Assembly (NCBI GenBank): GCA_035759925.1
Contig: DASTTY010000045.1
Coordinates: 37,415-101,414, forward strand
Source: RHKX01 sp035759925
GTDB lineage: Bacteria > Actinomycetota > Thermoleophilia > Solirubrobacterales > 70-9
Length of the DNA stretch: 64,000 nucleotides
Reading direction: 5' to 3'
The notes below the pieces were generated by a model. The model made no database searches. It had not been told where the DNA came from and saw only the letters and a list, made by a program, of their open reading frames with translations. Shown in pieces: positions 41,853 through 50,626 of the stretch. Position numbers and translations under genes: made by a program. Each line of letters opens with the position of its first letter. The stretch's first letter is position 1.

Positions 41853-42952
41853 CCGACCGGCAGCAGGCCGAGCGAGACCATCCAGTCGTAGGAGCTGACC
41901 CGCGAGAGCCGGTCGGGCGGGATCCGCTCGGCCAGCGCGGTCAGCCACCAGACGTCGAACAGGGCGAAGCCGAAGCCGCCGACGAGCGCCGCCGGCAGCA
42001 CCGCCTCGAGCGGAGCGCCGGCCGCGTAGGCGATCGCCATCGGGCACCAGAGCGCTCCCATGACGAGGCCGATGCGCATCGGCCTGAACGGTCGCCAGCG
42101 GATGCCCGCGAGCGAGCCGACTATCGTCCCGGCGCCCAGCGCCGCGGTGACGATCCCGTAGACATCGGTGCCGCCGTAGTTGTCCTCGGCGACGACCGGC
42201 CCGAGGACGAACCAAGGCGCGAGCCCGCAGAACACCAGCGCGCAGGCGGCGATCAGCGTTGCCCAGACCCAGACGCGCGCCCGGACCTCCTCGTAGCCGA
42301 CCCGCAGCTGGGCGCGCAGCGACGCGGGCTCTTCGCCGCCGGCCAGGCCGGCCCCGACTGCGGCCTCGCGCCGGCGCGGGCTCATCCGGACGAGCAGCGC
42401 GGCGCTGATCAGGAACGTCGCGGCGTCGACCGCGAACGCCTCTCCGGCGCCGACGCCGAGGACGAGCGCCGTGGCGAGCGCGGGACCGACGAACTCGCAG
42501 ACGTTGTTCGACATCCCGACGAGCGCGTTCGCCTCCTGGATCTCCCGCTCGGGCACGGTCTGCGGGACGACCGCGGTCGAGGCGGGACGGAAGAACGCTT
42601 CGGCGGTCCCGAATAACGCCTCGATCACGACGACCTGCCAGATCTCGACCTCTCCGGTGATGATCAGCGCGGCGAGGGCGGCGTGGAGGGCGAAGCGGAC
42701 GAGGTCGGTCACGACCATCAGCCGGTGGCGCGGAACCCGGTCGGCCCAGACGCCGCCGATCAGCATGAACCCGACGAGCGGGATCGCGTGGGCAGCGAGG
42801 ACGATGCCGAGGTCGGTCGGATCGCCGGTCAGGTCGATCACGAACAGCGCCAGCGCGACGGTCACGATCCGGTCGCCGAGCACGCTCGCGAGACCGGCCA
42901 GCCAGAGCAGCCGGAAGTCGCGGTGGCGGAGGGTCGCGAACAGTTCCGTCAT
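41657..42952 (-). CDS. MFS transporter, exporter type
   Basis: A 431-residue membrane protein with about 12 helices. The N-terminal LFATLRHRDFRLLWLAGLAS and GDRIVTVALALFVIDLTGDP segments and the loop motif GGVWADRVPRHRLMVV (motif A) match the EntS/MdfA-like exporters of the major facilitator superfamily. Substrates range from siderophores to drugs. ATG 42952 gives a normal family N-terminus; an open frame upstream through the intergenic region is not used. It faces the DUF192 gene tail to tail with an unusually long overlap. Confidence 0.87.
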   Translation of the reverse strand: MTELFATLRHRDFRLLWLAGLASVLGDRIVTVALALFVIDLTGDPTDLGIVLAAHAIPLVGFMLIGGVWADRVPRHRLMVVTDLVRFALHAALAALIITGEVEIWQVVVIEALFGTAEAFFRPASTAVVPQTVPEREIQEANALVGMSNNVCEFVGPALATALVLGVGAGEAFAVDAATFLISAALLVRMSPRRREAAVGAGLAGGEEPASLRAQLRVGYEEVRARVWVWATLIAACALVFCGLAPWFVLGPVVAEDNYGGTDVYGIVTAALGAGTIVGSLAGIRWRPFRPMRIGLVMGALWCPMAIAYAAGAPLEAVLPAALVGGFGFALFDVWWLTALAERIPPDRLSRVSSYDWMVSLGLLPVGYLLAGPLADALGAAEVLAVGSALAMIAWLLALLPRETRALERHPPATGSEEPTTGEMRIGFPDV

Positions 42953-43022
42953 CGCGTTGATTGTCAGCACGGATCGCGGTGCCGGGGGCGGGCGGTCCCG
43001 GCACGGGGTTGACCGGGCGAGG

Positions 43023-43736
43023 ATGCTGCCCACCGCCGAAAAGCTCGCGACGATCGTGATCTGCGAGGACGACGCGCTCACCCGCGAGGCGCTCTGCGAG
43101 AACTTCGAGGCCGACCGCTTCGAGCCGCTCGCCGCCGCCACGGCCGAGGAGGCGCTGCGCTTCTGCCGCTATGCCACGCCCGACGTCCTGCTGATCGACA
43201 TCGGCCTGCCCGACGCCTCGGGGCTCGACGTGATCCGCGAGATCCGCGCTGCGACCGGCCCGGCACCTCCCTACGACCCCGATCTGCCGATCGTCGCGCT
43301 GAGCGGCCGCAGCGGCGACGCCGACCGGGTCCGCGGCCTTCGCGCCGGCGCCGACGACTACCTGGTCAAGCCCTACTTCTACGAGGAGCTCCACGAGCGG
43401 ATCGGCAAGCTGCTGGCCCGCCGCGCCGGCACGAGGCGCGGCCCGACTCGGATCGGGCTGCTCTCGATCGACCCGGCGACGCGCGAGGTCACAGTCGGCG
43501 AGCGCGAGGTCGTCCTCGCCAACAAGGAGTTCGAGCTGCTCCGGACACTCGCATCGGAGCCGACCCGCGTGTTCACCAAGGAGGAGCTGCTCCGCGACAT
43601 CTGGGGCTACGAGACGGCCGGTCGCACCCGGACGCTCGATTCGCACGCCAGCCGGCTGCGCCGCAAGCTCGATCCCGAGCGCGGCATGTACGTGATCAAC
43701 TGCTGGGGCGTCGGCTACCGCCTCCTTGCCGGGTGA
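43023..43736 (+). CDS. OmpR-family response regulator
   Basis: A 237-residue response regulator. The receiver domain shows the acidic pair CEDDALT, the phosphorylated aspartate in LLIDIGLPDASG, and the switch lysine in DDYLVKPYFYEE. The C-terminal winged helix contains FELLRTLASEPTRVFTKEEL and RTLDSHASRLRRKLD, ending in VGYRLLAG. It begins an apparent operon with a histidine kinase and Tad secretion genes, so its targets may include the Tad operon. It is divergent from the MFS gene by 70 bp. Confidence 0.9.
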   Translation: MLPTAEKLATIVICEDDALTREALCENFEADRFEPLAAATAEEALRFCRYATPDVLLIDIGLPDASGLDVIREIRAATGPAPPYDPDLPIVALSGRSGDADRVRGLRAGADDYLVKPYFYEELHERIGKLLARRAGTRRGPTRIGLLSIDPATREVTVGEREVVLANKEFELLRTLASEPTRVFTKEELLRDIWGYETAGRTRTLDSHASRLRRKLDPERGMYVINCWGVGYRLLAG

Positions 43737-43740
43737 AGCC

Positions 43741-44412
43741 GTGGTCGCGTGGATCCTGATCCTGGTCGCCGCGTTGGCGCTCGTCGAGGTCGCGAGGGTG
43801 CTCAGGGACGCCCGGCGCTCCCGTCGGATGAACCGGGCGATGCACGAGCTGCGGCGGCCCCTGCAGGCGATCGCGCTCGGGCTCGAGTCGGCATCGCCCG
43901 ACCTCGGCGGCGCCGGCGCCTGTCTCGAGCAGGCGCGGGCGGCACTGCGCGACCTCGACGGGATCGTCAACGGCGGGGTCGAACGGGTCGCGGTGCGACG
44001 GGCCCGGATCGCCGAGGTCCTCGAGGGCCTCGAGCGTCGCTGGAGCTTCGCCGACGTCGCCGTCGAGCGGGCCTGCCCCGAAGCGGAGATCGATGCCGAC
44101 CTGACGAGGCTCGGCGCCGCGCTCGACAACCTCGTCGTCAACGCGCTCCGCCACGGCAGTGGCGTCGTCACGGTCCGGGTCCTGACCGGCGGCGGCAATG
44201 CCCGCTTCGAGGTCCGCGACCGCGGACCGGCGCCGGCCGGTATCGGCGCCGAGCGGGGCGCCCGGGGGCCACGTCACGGGCACGGGCTCCGGGTGGTCGC
44301 CGACGTCGCCGCGGCCCACGGGGGCGACGCGACCCCGGCCGGCCCGGCACCCGGCGGCGGAACGCTGGCGGCGATCACGCTGCCGGTGTCGCGGGAGCCA
44401 CTCGGCGCATGA
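43741..44412 (+). CDS. Minimal sensor histidine kinase
   Basis: A short 223-residue kinase. One N-terminal membrane helix (VVAWILILVAALALVEVARV) leads straight to the H-box MHELRRPLQAIALGLE, then N-box LDNLVVNALRHG, D-box EVRDRGPAP and a G-box-like GHGLRVV. There is no periplasmic sensor, PAS or HAMP domain, so sensing must be within the membrane or through a partner. GTG 43741 follows the response regulator stop by 4 bp, and the stop overlaps the next gene (ATGA). It is the cognate partner of the preceding regulator. Confidence 0.82.
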   Translation: MVAWILILVAALALVEVARVLRDARRSRRMNRAMHELRRPLQAIALGLESASPDLGGAGACLEQARAALRDLDGIVNGGVERVAVRRARIAEVLEGLERRWSFADVAVERACPEAEIDADLTRLGAALDNLVVNALRHGSGVVTVRVLTGGGNARFEVRDRGPAPAGIGAERGARGPRHGHGLRVVADVAAAHGGDATPAGPAPGGGTLAAITLPVSREPLGA

Positions 44413-45062
44413 GCCGTCGCGGGCGGGCGACGGCCTTCGCGGCCCTCGCGGTCGTCTGCGGCATCGCCTCGGCCGGTGTCGCCTCCGCCTACCGCGACCG
44501 GGTCGACGAGCAACTCGGCGAGACCCGCCCGGTGCTGATGCTGACGCGGCCGCTCGCGGCCGGCTCCGAGCTTCGGGGCCGGATCCTCGATCGGCTCGAG
44601 GTCCGCGAGGTGCCGGTGCGGTTCCTGCCGCCCGACGCCATCGCCGATCCGGCCGAGGTCGCCGGCCGGCGCCTTGCCGGCACCGTCCCGGCGGGCTCCT
44701 ACCTGCTCGGCTCGCAGCTGCGGAGCCCGGCCGCCCGACCCGATCGCGGGCCGCGGCTCAAAGCCGCCCTGCATCCCGTCGACGTGACGGTCAGCGGCGC
44801 CGGCGCGCTCGCCGGTCCCGGCGCGGCACGACGGGTGGACGTCGTCGTTGCCGCCGAGCCCGTCACCGGAGGCCGGGCGAAGGTGAGCGTCGCCGCCCGT
44901 GGAGTCCGGCTGCTGGCGATCGCGCCGGCTGCGCCGGGCGAGGAGACGGCGGCCGGAAGCGATGGCTGGAGCGCGACCCTGGCCCTGACCAGGCAGCAGG
45001 CGCTCGAGCTGATCGAGGCGGAGAACTTCGCGCGCGAGATCAGGCTGATCCCGATCCGATGA
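44409..45062 (+). CDS. SAF-domain protein, CpaB/RcpC-like pilus assembly factor
   Basis: A 217-residue exported or membrane-anchored protein. After an N-terminal helix (FAALAVVCGIASAGVASAY) there is an SAF-type domain (VLMLTRPLAAGSELRG, then VAGRRLAGTVPAGSYL), the hallmark of CpaB/RcpC proteins of Tad/Flp pilus systems, which act in the periplasmic or cell-wall part of the assembly machine. It overlaps the kinase and cpaF genes by 4 bp each. No pilin or secretin is adjacent; secretins are not expected in a monoderm. Confidence 0.75.
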   Translation: MSRRGRATAFAALAVVCGIASAGVASAYRDRVDEQLGETRPVLMLTRPLAAGSELRGRILDRLEVREVPVRFLPPDAIADPAEVAGRRLAGTVPAGSYLLGSQLRSPAARPDRGPRLKAALHPVDVTVSGAGALAGPGAARRVDVVVAAEPVTGGRAKVSVAARGVRLLAIAPAAPGEETAAGSDGWSATLALTRQQALELIEAENFAREIRLIPIR

Positions 45063-46204
45063 GCGCCGCCTCCCCCGACCACGTCGGCCGTCTCGCGGCG
45101 GAGCTGCGCGAACAGCTCATCGAGCAGCGTCGGGCGCTCGCCGTTGCCGGCGCCGAGACGATCCCCGGCCTCCCCGAGGCCGTCGCGGCGCTGGTCGACG
45201 ACCGTGCGGCCATGCTCTCAGCGGCCGATCGCGACGCCGTCGCCGAGCGGCTGCTCCGCGACACCATCGGGCTCGGCCCGCTCGAGGAGCTGCTTCGCGA
45301 CCCGCAGGTCGAGGAGGTCCTCGTCAACGGCCACGAGGAGGTCTGGGTCGAGCGCGGCGGCGAGCTGCGGCGGGCCGAAGTCGTGTTCACCGACGAGGAG
45401 GGGCTCCGCGACGTCATCGAGCGGGTGCTCGGCCCGATCGGGCGGCGGGTCGACGAGCTCAGCCCGATGGCCGACGGCCGGCTTCCCGACGGCTCGCGGG
45501 TGAACGTCGTGATCCCGCCGCTCGCGGTCGACGGACCGGCGATGTCGATCCGCCGCTTCGCGGGCATCCGCCCCGACCCGGACGAGCTGGTCGCTCGAGG
45601 CAGCTTTGACGCCGAGTTGCGTGAGCTCTTGAGAGCGGCGGTGGCGGATCGCCGCAACCTGATCGTCAGCGGCGGCACCGGCTCCGGCAAGACGACGGTC
45701 CTGAACGCTCTCTCGTCCTTCATCGCCGCCGGCGAGCGGGTGATCACGATCGAGGACGCGGCCGAGCTGCGGCTCGTCCAGCCGCACGTCGTCCGCCTCG
45801 AGAGCAGGCCGGCGGGGATCGAGGGGGGTGGGGAGGTGACGATCCGCGACCTGGTTCGGAACGCCCTGCGGATGCGGCCCGACCGGATCGTGATCGGCGA
45901 GGTTCGCGGGCCCGAGGCGATGGATCTGCTCGTCGCCCTCAATACCGGCCACCGCGGCGCGCTGTCGACCGTGCATGCCAACGGAGCGGGGGACGCGCTG
46001 CGCCGGCTCGAGACGCTGGCGATGATGGCGGGTCTCGGGGTCCCGCACGAGGTCGTCAGCGAGCAGCTCACCAACGCGATCGAGCTGGTGCTGCACCTCG
46101 AGCGCCACGGCGCCGAGCGGCGCGCCGCCGAGCTCTGCGAGGTGACGCGGGTCGCCGGCGCCCCCGCGGTCCGGGCGATCTGGAGCCGGAGCGAGCGGCG
46201 ATGA
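45059..46204 (+). CDS. Tad/CpaF-type secretion ATPase
   Basis: A 381-residue hexameric ATPase of the type II/IV secretion superfamily. The N-terminal domain contains LGPLEELLRDPQVEEVLVNG; the motor has Walker A GGTGSGKTT, an Asp box region (IEDAAELRLVQPHVV), Walker B-like RMRPDRIVIGEVRGPEA and the His box STVHANGAGDALRRLE. It drives pilus assembly or secretion by the Tad machinery. It is followed with 4-bp overlap by two membrane platform genes. Confidence 0.92.
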   Translation: MSAASPDHVGRLAAELREQLIEQRRALAVAGAETIPGLPEAVAALVDDRAAMLSAADRDAVAERLLRDTIGLGPLEELLRDPQVEEVLVNGHEEVWVERGGELRRAEVVFTDEEGLRDVIERVLGPIGRRVDELSPMADGRLPDGSRVNVVIPPLAVDGPAMSIRRFAGIRPDPDELVARGSFDAELRELLRAAVADRRNLIVSGGTGSGKTTVLNALSSFIAAGERVITIEDAAELRLVQPHVVRLESRPAGIEGGGEVTIRDLVRNALRMRPDRIVIGEVRGPEAMDLLVALNTGHRGALSTVHANGAGDALRRLETLAMMAGLGVPHEVVSEQLTNAIELVLHLERHGAERRAAELCEVTRVAGAPAVRAIWSRSERR

Positions 46205-47049
46205 GGGCCGCGGCGCCGGTCCTGCTCGCAGCCGTCGGTGGCGCGGCGATCGCCGTCGCGCTTCGCGACTGGCTCACGGCGCTGCCGGCGCTGCAGCGAT
46301 GGATCGAGGCCGCCGTCGGCGCGCTGCTGTTGGCCGGCCGTGAGAACCGGGTGCCGAGCGAGGCGGAGCGGCGCCGGCTCGGGGTCCTGACCGGCGCCGT
46401 CCTCGCTGCGATCGCGGTGCTGTTGACCGGCTCGCTCGCCCTCGCCGGGCTCGCAGCGGCCGGGCCGGCCGCTGCCGGCTGGGCGGTGGGGAACCGGCGC
46501 CGCCGCTACCGGCTCGCGGTCGAGGGGGACATCCCGGCGATCGCGACCGCCATCGCCGACTCGGTGGCTGCGGGCGGCTCGCTGCGGATCGCGATGCCCG
46601 CCGCGGCTGCTGGCCTGACCGGTCCGAGCGCGGTCGAGATGGCGCGCGTCTGTGCCGACCTCGACCTCGGCATCGCCCCGCAACGGGCGCTTGCCGCGCT
46701 CGCGATCCGGGTTCCGTCCGAGCGGATCGAGGCGCTGACCATCGCGGTGCTCTCGCAGCAGCGCGCCGGGGGCGACCTCGCCGGGCTGCTGCGCCGCCAT
46801 GGCCGGGCAGCGGCGCAGCGCAGCCGGGCGGAGCAGGAGGCACGATCGGCGACAGCCCAGGCACGGATGACCGGCGGTCTCGTCGTCGCGATGCCTCTGC
46901 TGATGGCGCTCCTCGTCGAGCTGATCGCGCCCGGTTTCATCGCCGGGATGGTCACCGAGCCGGCGTCGGCGCTGCTGCTCGCGGTCGCCGGCGCCCTCCA
47001 GGTCGCCGGCTTCCTGGCGATCCGCAAGCTCGGGGAGGTGCGGCGATGA
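46201..47049 (+). CDS. Tad platform protein TadB-like
   Basis: A 282-residue membrane protein with a T2SSF (type II secretion F) domain. It has N-terminal helices, a cytoplasmic helical domain (IPAIATAIADSVAAGGSLRIAM and LSQQRAGGDLAGLLRRHG) and C-terminal helices (LVVAMPLLMALLVELIAPGF). Position after cpaF and pairing with the next gene identify it as TadB. It forms, with TadC, the inner-membrane platform on which CpaF works. Confidence 0.85.
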   Translation: MRAAAPVLLAAVGGAAIAVALRDWLTALPALQRWIEAAVGALLLAGRENRVPSEAERRRLGVLTGAVLAAIAVLLTGSLALAGLAAAGPAAAGWAVGNRRRRYRLAVEGDIPAIATAIADSVAAGGSLRIAMPAAAAGLTGPSAVEMARVCADLDLGIAPQRALAALAIRVPSERIEALTIAVLSQQRAGGDLAGLLRRHGRAAAQRSRAEQEARSATAQARMTGGLVVAMPLLMALLVELIAPGFIAGMVTEPASALLLAVAGALQVAGFLAIRKLGEVRR

Positions 47050-47876
47050 GCCTGCTCGTCCTCCTCACTGCGGTTCTCGTGCTCGCCGCCGTACGGGAGC
47101 TGATCGGCGCCCGCGGCGAGGCTGCGGCAGGTCAGGCGCGGCGGCGGGCCAGGCGCGGCGGCGGTGGCTGGACCGGGCGGGAGCTCGAGGCGATGTTCGC
47201 GCGGCGCGCCGCGCACCTGCGCGCGGCCGGCCTCGCGGCGCGCGTTTCGGCGCCGGAGCTGCTGGCGGTCAAGGCGATGACGGCCGTGGCCGCGGTGCCG
47301 CTGGCGCTCCTCGCCGCTCCGGCCGCGCCGGGACGGCTCGGCTGGCTCGTCCTCGTCGGGACGCCGGTCGCCGCGTTCGTCGCGCCCGACCTCGTGGTCG
47401 AGGCAGCGGTCCGGCGCCGCCGTCGCCGGCTCGAATCCGCCCTGCCCGATGCGCTCGACCTGATGGCGACCGGCGCCGCGAGCGGCCGCGGGATCGCGGT
47501 CCTTCTCGTCGAGGCGATGCACAGCAGCTCCGGCCCGCTTCGCGAGGAGCTGGCGTCGTCGGTTGCGGCGATCGAGTGCGGCAGCTCGCGGGCGGTCGCG
47601 CTCCGCTCGCTTGCGGCACGCTCGCGGGGAACGACGCTGGCGGCGCTCGCCGGGGCCCTCGAGCGGGCCCGCCGGCACGGCTCGCCGCTGTCGCGGACCC
47701 TGCACGAGCAGGCGAGCTCGCTACGGGCCGACCAGCGTCGCGAGGTCACCGAGCGGGCCGCCCGCGCGGCACCGAAGATGCAGCTCGCGGTGGCTCTCCT
47801 CCTCGTCCCGTCGGTGCTGCTGATCGTCGCCGCCGCGATCGTCGCCAACTCCGGGTCGCTTCTGCCCGGCTTCTGA
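47046..47876 (+). CDS. Tad platform protein TadC-like
   Basis: A 276-residue membrane protein with a T2SSF domain: ESALPDALDLMATGAASGRG, then SSSGPLREELASSVAAIECG and HGSPLSRTLHEQASSLRADQ, ending in the helix LAVALLLVPSVLLIVAAAIV. It is the usual TadC partner of TadB. It ends the operon; a convergent membrane protein gene follows after 18 bp. No pilin, TadE, TadZ or prepilin peptidase gene is found nearby. Confidence 0.85.
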   Translation: MSLLVLLTAVLVLAAVRELIGARGEAAAGQARRRARRGGGGWTGRELEAMFARRAAHLRAAGLAARVSAPELLAVKAMTAVAAVPLALLAAPAAPGRLGWLVLVGTPVAAFVAPDLVVEAAVRRRRRRLESALPDALDLMATGAASGRGIAVLLVEAMHSSSGPLREELASSVAAIECGSSRAVALRSLAARSRGTTLAALAGALERARRHGSPLSRTLHEQASSLRADQRREVTERAARAAPKMQLAVALLLVPSVLLIVAAAIVANSGSLLPGF

Positions 47877-47894
47877 GGCGGGGAGGAGGAGGAG

Positions 47895-48830
47895 CTACTC
47901 GGCGGCCTCGCCGGCGAGGCGCTTGGCGACCTCCCCGGCGGCGATGCAGAGCGCGTCGAGCTCGGCGGCGCTGTCGCACTGGCCCTTGACGCTGACGCAG
48001 AGGCTCCCCGCCGAGAACTCGAAGGCGAAGTCCTTCGGCGTTCGCTCGGTGAGCCAGACGATGAAGCTGGGGGAGAACAGCTGTTTCATCCAGTTCGCGT
48101 CGTCGCCGGCGCCGTAGAAGACCTCGTAGCGCTTGTCGAGCGCCTCGCTTTCGAGCTCGAGGCGCTGCATGCGCCGGAAGACGTCCTCGGCCGAGTCCAT
48201 GAACCGGAAGCCTTCGCGGCGCTGGCAGTAGACGTCGGAGACCTTGTACGCGGCGCTCGGGATGTCGTGGAGGACGACCGTGAAGCGGTAGTGGTCGGTG
48301 TCGTCGTTGCCATCGCTGTCGGTCGTCTCGATTTCGTAGGTATAGATGCCGACTGCTCCCGCCGCGCCTCCCGGGAGCGTGCCGTTCATCACCTCCTCGG
48401 CGTAGCGGCGGTCGCCCTTGCGAAGCAGCGGCGTCGTCGGCGGCAGCGTTGTCCGTCCCGGCGCTCGGTTGAGGCCGCGGGCGGCGGCATAATGACTGAA
48501 GAAGTCCTCACGCGCCGCACCCGAGGCGAGCACCCAGACGATCAGGAAGACGAGCAGGACGCCGGCGGCGGCGACGCCGAGTCCGGCGAGGGGGCCGGCA
48601 GCCATCGTCCCGCCGACGAAGCAGGCGATCACGAGCACCGAGCCGAGGCTGATCGTCACCGGGCTCCGCAGCAGCCGCCCGAGGTGAGCGCTGCGGGTGT
48701 CGTCGGCGTCGAGCGGGACCGACGCGACCGCGGGCGGTGCGATCCCACCGCTGCCGGCGACGGCCTCGACGGGTCCGGCTCCGGGGGGCGGCGTCGAGCC
48801 GGGCGAATCGGTGGGCGGCGGTTGGCTCAC
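47895..48830 (-). CDS. Membrane protein of unknown function
   Basis: A 311-residue protein. A Pro/Ser-rich N-terminus precedes two adjacent membrane helices (ITISLGSVLVIACFVGG and GLGVAAAGVLLVFLIVWVLA), and then a roughly 190-residue soluble domain with YTYEIETTDSDGNDDTDHYR and RFMDSAEDVFRRMQRLELES. No family could be firmly assigned; the soluble part faintly resembles DUF3137-like proteins. The start is taken as GTG 48830; ATG 48971 would add 47 residues of unconvincing sequence. It converges on the Tad operon. Confidence 0.65.
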   Translation of the reverse strand: MSQPPPTDSPGSTPPPGAGPVEAVAGSGGIAPPAVASVPLDADDTRSAHLGRLLRSPVTISLGSVLVIACFVGGTMAAGPLAGLGVAAAGVLLVFLIVWVLASGAAREDFFSHYAAARGLNRAPGRTTLPPTTPLLRKGDRRYAEEVMNGTLPGGAAGAVGIYTYEIETTDSDGNDDTDHYRFTVVLHDIPSAAYKVSDVYCQRREGFRFMDSAEDVFRRMQRLELESEALDKRYEVFYGAGDDANWMKQLFSPSFIVWLTERTPKDFAFEFSAGSLCVSVKGQCDSAAELDALCIAAGEVAKRLAGEAAE

Positions 48831-49033
48831 GGCGATGAGGCTATCTCCGAGGCCGGCGACGTCCCGCGGCCGGGTCGATCCTCCCTTTGCAATGCGACTT
48901 GCACCGGCGGGGGCGCCCGGGCCATCCCGATCGACGAGCAGGACCCGCTTGCTCAAGCGGTTCTCAGGCATGTCCTCGACTTCGTTAGCAACTCCGTCCG
49001 ACGGACGCTGTGGAATGCGCGGCCAGTGATGTG

Positions 49034-49065
49034 TTGCAAAGTGGGGCGTTGTGGGCTACCGTGGC
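49034..49065 (+). promoter_or_regulatory. MraZ box and promoter of the dcw cluster
   Basis: Three direct GTGG(G/C) repeats with 10-bp spacing (49041, 49051, 49061) match the MraZ operator, TGGGN repeats with 5-nt spacers. They overlap a promoter-like TTGCAA (49034-49039) and TACCGT (49057-49062) with 17-bp spacing. MraZ, the product of the first gene, would autoregulate the cluster here. The 373-bp gap between 48830 and 49204 otherwise holds only a short palindrome at 48995-49007. Confidence 0.82.
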
Positions 49066-49203
49066 GCCTCGAGTCAAATGTGAACCACAAGTCGAAGGAC
49101 GGCCGGGGAGGCGAGGTTCCTCCCACCTCACCTCTCCGGCCCGACTTCATCCGGCGACCAGCATCCCGACGATTTCGACTTCGACGCTCAACTCCCTTGA
49201 TCG

Positions 49204-49662
49204 ATGACCTTCCGCGGCCTCCACGAGCACTCGCTCGACACCAAGGACCGGATCACCGTCCCCGCCTCCTACCGGGCCTCGCTGGCGGAGGGGATCGTCC
49301 TCATGCAGGGCATCGAGCCCTGCGTCGAGATCTGGCCGGCGAGCGCCGCCGAGGAGATGGAGCGCCGGACGCTCGCGGCTCTGAATCCGATGAGCCGCGA
49401 CGCCCGCCGCATCCAGCGCCGCTTCTTCGCCCACTCCGAGTCCTCGGAGCTCGATTCCGCCGGCCGCGTCCGGCTCAGCCGCCAACTCATCGACCATGCC
49501 GGCCTCGAGGGCCGCTGCATCGTTTCGGGGATGGGGAGCAGGCTCGAGATCTGGTCGCCGGACGCCTGGCTCGCCGAGGACGAGGAGAACGAGCAGCGGA
49601 CGCCGGAGCTGACCGAGAGCCTCGCGGCGACCGAGCCGGCGCAGGACCCGGGGAGCGCGTAG
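49204..49662 (+). CDS. mraZ: Transcriptional regulator MraZ
   Basis: A 152-residue MraZ protein. Two SpoVT/AbrB-like halves are visible: HEHSLDTKDRITVPASYRAS in the first and ELDSAGRVRLSRQLIDHAGL in the second, each with the family Asp-x-Lys/Gly-Arg pattern. It binds the repeats upstream and regulates the division and cell-wall cluster. The C-terminus has about 25 acidic residues beyond the usual end. It precedes rsmH, which is the conserved gene order. Confidence 0.94.
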   Translation: MTFRGLHEHSLDTKDRITVPASYRASLAEGIVLMQGIEPCVEIWPASAAEEMERRTLAALNPMSRDARRIQRRFFAHSESSELDSAGRVRLSRQLIDHAGLEGRCIVSGMGSRLEIWSPDAWLAEDEENEQRTPELTESLAATEPAQDPGSA

Positions 49663-49666
49663 TGCG

Positions 49667-50626
49667 ATGGTGACGCTGACCTACATGCCGACCGAGCACG
49701 TCCCAGTTCTTGCCGCGGAGGTGATCCGCGAGACCGATCCCCGACCGGGAGAGACGGTCGTCGACTGCACGTTCGGAGGCGGCGGCCACTCGCGGCTGCT
49801 GGCCGAGCGGATCGGCGCTGCCGGCACGCTGATCGCGATCGATCGCGACCCAGCGGCGGCCGAGCGCTTCGAGCAGGTCGCGCACGACGTCCCCGCCGAG
49901 ACGAGGTTCATCCGCGCCGACTTCGACACGGCACTCGCCGATCTCGCGGCGGAGGGGATCCGCCCCGACATCGTCCTCTTCGACTTCGGCGTCTCCTCGA
50001 TCCAGATCGACGCCTGGGAGCGCGGCTTCTCATACTCGTTCGACGCACCGCTCGACATGCGGATGGACCCGGACGCCGCAGTCTCGGCGCAGACTGTCGT
50101 CAACGAATGGCCCGAGAGCAGGATCGCCGAGATCCTCCGCAATTACGCCGACGAGCGCCATGCCCGCTCGATCGCGCGGCGGATCGTCGAACGGCGCCCG
50201 CTCGACACGACCGCCGAGCTGGTCGAGGCGGTCCGCGCCGGCCTGCCCCCGGCGGCGCGGTTCGGTCGCGGCAATCCCGCCAAGCGCACGTTCCAGGCGA
50301 TCCGAATCGCCGTCAACGACGAGCTCGCGGCGATCGATGCGGCGCTTCCGGAGGCCTGGGAGATGCTCGCACCCGGCGGCCGGCTGGCGGCGATCTCGTT
50401 CCATTCGCTCGAGGACCGCCGCGTCAAGCGCTTCCTCGCCGACCGCGCCCGCGGTTGCGTCTGCCCGCCCGAATTCCCGGTCTGTCGCTGCGGCCTCGAG
50501 CCCGAGGCGAAGCTGGTCACCCGGGGCGGAATCGCCCCGAGCGCCGGCGAGATCGCCGACAATCCGCGCTCGGCCTCGGCCCACCTCCGCGTCGCCGTCA
50601 AGCTCGACCGCGGGGAGGGCGGCTGA
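49667..50626 (+). CDS. rsmH: 16S rRNA m4C1402 methyltransferase RsmH (MraW)
   Basis: A 319-residue SAM-dependent methyltransferase that modifies 16S rRNA position C1402. The EHVPVLAAEV start, SAM motif VVDCTFGGGGHSRLL, LFDFGVSSIQID, and the late ISFHSLEDRRVKRF are family signatures, as is the C-rich CVCPPEFPVCRCG segment. ATG 49667 has a GGGAG ribosome-binding site; ATG 49685 (MPTEHVPV) is also possible. It overlaps the ftsL-like gene by 1 bp. Confidence 0.93.
   Translation: MVTLTYMPTEHVPVLAAEVIRETDPRPGETVVDCTFGGGGHSRLLAERIGAAGTLIAIDRDPAAAERFEQVAHDVPAETRFIRADFDTALADLAAEGIRPDIVLFDFGVSSIQIDAWERGFSYSFDAPLDMRMDPDAAVSAQTVVNEWPESRIAEILRNYADERHARSIARRIVERRPLDTTAELVEAVRAGLPPAARFGRGNPAKRTFQAIRIAVNDELAAIDAALPEAWEMLAPGGRLAAISFHSLEDRRVKRFLADRARGCVCPPEFPVCRCGLEPEAKLVTRGGIAPSAGEIADNPRSASAHLRVAVKLDRGEGG

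Noticed and set aside
41685..44198. An 837-codon minus-strand frame spanning the MFS gene, response regulator and kinase
   Set aside because: It crosses three genes with strong motifs in other frames and has only Arg-rich filler.
45040..46800. A 586-codon minus-strand frame opposite cpaF and tadB
   Set aside because: Antisense shadow of two genes with clear secretion-ATPase and platform motifs.
48831..48971. N-terminal extension of the membrane protein at 47895-48830 to ATG 48971
   Set aside because: The added 47 residues lack protein-like character and have no clear ribosome-binding site; the GTG at 48830 begins a plausible N-terminus.
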